A stretch of 49,858 bases of DNA from an uncultured Prevotella sp. (GTDB lineage: Bacteria > Bacteroidota > Bacteroidia > Bacteroidales > Bacteroidaceae), in assembly GCA_905236815.1 (NCBI GenBank), contig CAJOPE010000082.1, positions 1-49,858 on the forward strand, written 5' to 3'. The notes under the pieces are model-generated. The model worked only from the letters and a program-made list of their open reading frames with translations, was not told the DNA's origin and did no database searches. The position numbers were made by a program, and so were the translations under genes. The number at the start of each line of letters is the position of its first letter. Position 1 is the stretch's first letter. Below are positions 47,964 through 49,858 of this stretch, piece after piece.

Positions 47964-49430
47964 ATGGCAAATCCCGTAAAAAAAGTTTTGTCAGGCGATT
48001 TCAACAAACGTAAGGCGTTGATGTTCTTCATCACCGCCTTGTTAACGGTCATTGTATGGAATCTGCCTATCAGCTGCTTTGGCATCGATGGACTAACCAT
48101 TGTGCAGCAGCGTGTCATCGCCATTTTCGTAATGGCAGTTCTCCTTTGGCTGACCGAAGCCATTCCGGCCTGGGCCACCTCAGTAACCATCATCTTCGTC
48201 TTGCTCTTCTGTGTGAGTAACTCGGCGTTTAACTTCCTGAAAGAAAATGGTGACGAAGCAGTTAAACTGCTTGACCATCAAGGTGTAATGGCATGTTTTG
48301 CCGACCCTACCATCATTCTCTTCCTGGGTGGATTCATTCTCGCCATTGCTGCTACTAAGTCGGGTCTTGATGTTTTGATGGCCAAAACGCTTATCAAGCC
48401 ATTCGGCCATAAGTCTGAGAATGTATTGTTAGGTTTCATCCTCATCACAGGTATCTTCTCAATGTTCATTTCCAACACCGCTACAGCTGCAATGATGCTT
48501 ACCTTTCTTGCTCCTGTATTCAAGGCTTTACCAGCTGATGGAAAGGGCCGTGTAGCATTGACCATGGCTATTCCTATTGGTGCCAACCTCGGTGGTATGG
48601 GTACTCCTATTGGTACTCCTCCTAATGCTTTCGCTTACAAAACTCTAAATGAACTTGGCATGGGTATAGAGTTTGGTCAGTGGATGATGATCATGACTCC
48701 TATGGTAATTATCATGCTTATCGTAGCATGGTTTATCGTGAAGAAATTCTTCCCATTCTCTGAAGATCAGAAGGAGATCGACCTAAAGATAGAGGGCGAT
48801 ATCGAGTGGAACTGGCGTACCTGGGTAGTAGCAATTACCTTTGGTATTACCATTCTTCTCTGGGTACGTGGTAAGGCATGGTTTGATATCGATGCCAATA
48901 CAGTAGCCATGCTCCCTATCGCTGTATTTGCCTTCACAGGTGTTATCACAAGCGAGGATTTGAAGGATATCGACTGGGGTGTTATCTGGATGGTAGCCGG
49001 TGGTTTCGCACTTGGTTTGGCTATGAATGGTACAGGTTTGGCCGAAGCTGCGGTGAAGTCTATTCCATTCGGCAATTTCAACCCAATAGTCATCCTCGTC
49101 ATGAGCGGTTTGATCTGCTTCGCATTGAGTAACTTTATTTCAAATACCGCTACAGCCGCATTGCTTATCCCAATCCTTACTGTAGTAAGTCAGGGTATGG
49201 GCGACGCTCTTGCTCCAATCGGAGGTGTTGCTACCGTTATCATTGGTATTGCTGTAGCAGCTAGTACAGCTATGTGCTTGCCAATCTCTACCCCACCAAA
49301 TGCGATTGCCTACTCTACTGGTCTCATCGAGCAGAAGGATATGGCCAAGGCTGGTCTTACCGTAGGTCTCTTCAGTCTGGTATTCGGATATGTAGTACTC
49401 ATCGCATTCTGCAAGATGGGAATTCTCTAA
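47964..49430 (+). CDS. SLC13/DASS family sodium:anion symporter
   Basis: 488 residues with about twelve membrane segments. The two SNT motifs of the family are present (ISNTATAAMMLTFL and FISNTATAALLIPI), together with GMGTPIGTPPNAFAY and CLPISTPPNAIAYSTG. Substrates of this family are dicarboxylates, citrate or sulfate; the sequence alone does not decide, though succinate export or uptake would suit a fermentative Prevotellaceae (inference). Monocistronic, with its own promoter and terminator. Confidence 0.92.
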   Translation: MANPVKKVLSGDFNKRKALMFFITALLTVIVWNLPISCFGIDGLTIVQQRVIAIFVMAVLLWLTEAIPAWATSVTIIFVLLFCVSNSAFNFLKENGDEAVKLLDHQGVMACFADPTIILFLGGFILAIAATKSGLDVLMAKTLIKPFGHKSENVLLGFILITGIFSMFISNTATAAMMLTFLAPVFKALPADGKGRVALTMAIPIGANLGGMGTPIGTPPNAFAYKTLNELGMGIEFGQWMMIMTPMVIIMLIVAWFIVKKFFPFSEDQKEIDLKIEGDIEWNWRTWVVAITFGITILLWVRGKAWFDIDANTVAMLPIAVFAFTGVITSEDLKDIDWGVIWMVAGGFALGLAMNGTGLAEAAVKSIPFGNFNPIVILVMSGLICFALSNFISNTATAALLIPILTVVSQGMGDALAPIGGVATVIIGIAVAASTAMCLPISTPPNAIAYSTGLIEQKDMAKAGLTVGLFSLVFGYVVLIAFCKMGIL

Positions 49431-49461
49431 TAAGCTCGATATTTTCTAGATTGGAAATTAT

Positions 49462-49496
49462 AAAAAAAGGAGTTGGATTTTTCCAGCTCCTTTTTA
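49462..49496 (+). terminator. Terminator of the SLC13 gene
   Basis: The stem AAAGGAGTTGGA with TCCAGCTCCTTT (one G-T wobble) ends in a T-rich run. Confidence 0.88.
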
Positions 49497-49539
49497 TTTA
49501 TTATTTAATAACCCTATCTTAAATAATTTTTTAAGACAC

Positions 49540-49677
49540 TTCTCCCCCACTTGTGGGGGAGATTGAGAGAGGGTATGCCACAAGAGTAAGCAGAAAAGAC
49601 TAATTATAGTTTACAGATAAAACTTGCTCGTGGTATACCCTCTCTTTGATCTCCCCCGCGAGCGGGGGAGAAATGCA
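49540..49677 (+). repeat. BIME-like palindromic element, copy B
   Basis: The reverse complement closely matches copy A at 38338-38476, including terminal hairpins (CTCCCCCACTTGTGGGGGAG and CTCCCCCGCGAGCGGGGGAG), the arms around GAGAGAGGGTATGCCAC and TGGTATACCCTCTCT, and roughly the same spacer length with diverged spacer sequence. Confidence 0.8.
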
Positions 49678-49858
49678 GGAAAGGTTGTAATTTTTCACTA
49701 CTGAAATATTGAGCTGCTAAATCCATGCAAAGGCTGTAATTTTCGCTGCAAAAATATTGAGCTGCTAAATCCTTGCAAAGACTGCTATTTCTCGCTGCTG
49801 AAATATTGAGCTACTAAATCCTTGCAAAGGCTGTAATTTTTCGCTGCAAAAATATTGA
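49678..49858. repeat. 48/49-bp tandem repeat running off the window
   Basis: The landmark GAGCTGCTAAATCC (or GAGCTACTAAATCC) recurs at 49711, 49759 and 49808 and begins again at 49857, so the period is 48-49 bases. Units differ by small substitutions. The mixed period and stop codons in all frames argue against coding. Confidence 0.8.

Overview
The window reads as a chromosomal segment of a gut member of the Bacteroidales, most likely a Prevotellaceae species close to Segatella (Prevotella) copri. The grounds are many promoters with the Bacteroidetes -7 box TAnnTTTG, the VorB-type 2-oxoacid oxidoreductase cluster, DUF4348 and Bacteroidales-style lipoproteins, the thrS-infC-rpmI-rplT order, and a BtuB/BtuG cobalamin uptake locus. 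The species name is inference. No tRNA, rRNA, prophage, transposase, CRISPR array or plasmid gene was found.

Layout. 1-2290: C-terminal part of pyruvate:ferredoxin oxidoreductase and an alanine-rich lipoprotein. 2700-11700 (minus): a NUC1-type nuclease lipoprotein, a membrane protein, a U32 peptidase-like protein, MetA, an M13 peptidase and an ABC-F protein. 11770-15663 (minus): thrS, infC, rpmI and rplT, followed by a promoter-driven structured RNA that fits the Bacteroidales-1 (6S-like) family. 15696-19294 (minus): TPR protein, peptide deformylase, RuvX and a SPOR lipoprotein. 19459-20495 (plus): a YtxH / holin-like / small-protein envelope operon and a short sRNA-like unit. 21330-26800 (minus): a fucose/arabinose isomerase-family enzyme, an unknown membrane protein and a vor operon whose alpha subunit carries an in-frame stop. 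27100-33682: an unknown protein, an MBL hydrolase, murB, a DUF4348 lipoprotein, pheS and a secreted pectate lyase.

33654-47824 is a cobamide uptake and late-assembly locus. A cobalamin riboswitch precedes btuB-btuG-btuF-btuC-pduO-cbiP-cobD-cbiB on the minus strand. The plus-strand operon cobU-cobT-cobS-cobC completes nucleotide-loop assembly. The parts form a plausible route: outer-membrane capture (BtuG/BtuB), periplasmic binding (BtuF), inner-membrane permease (BtuC), adenosylation (PduO), side-chain and aminopropanol attachment (CbiP, CobD, CbiB) and loop assembly (CobU, CobT, CobS, CobC). Two parts are odd: CbiP lacks its glutaminase domain, and no BtuD ATPase gene is present. The last gene is an SLC13 anion transporter.

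Non-coding DNA is rich in repeats: two copies of a 78-bp three-hairpin element; two copies of a roughly 137-bp palindromic element resembling a bacterial interspersed mosaic element (BIME), plus a solo half; three exact copies of a 33-bp unit in alternating orientation around an AT palindrome; a compound hairpin; and two tandem arrays with 22-bp and 48/49-bp periods. I saw no convincing new defence or mobile system. The strongest leads are the glutaminase-less CbiP, the vorB nonsense codon, the repeat families and the small RNAs.
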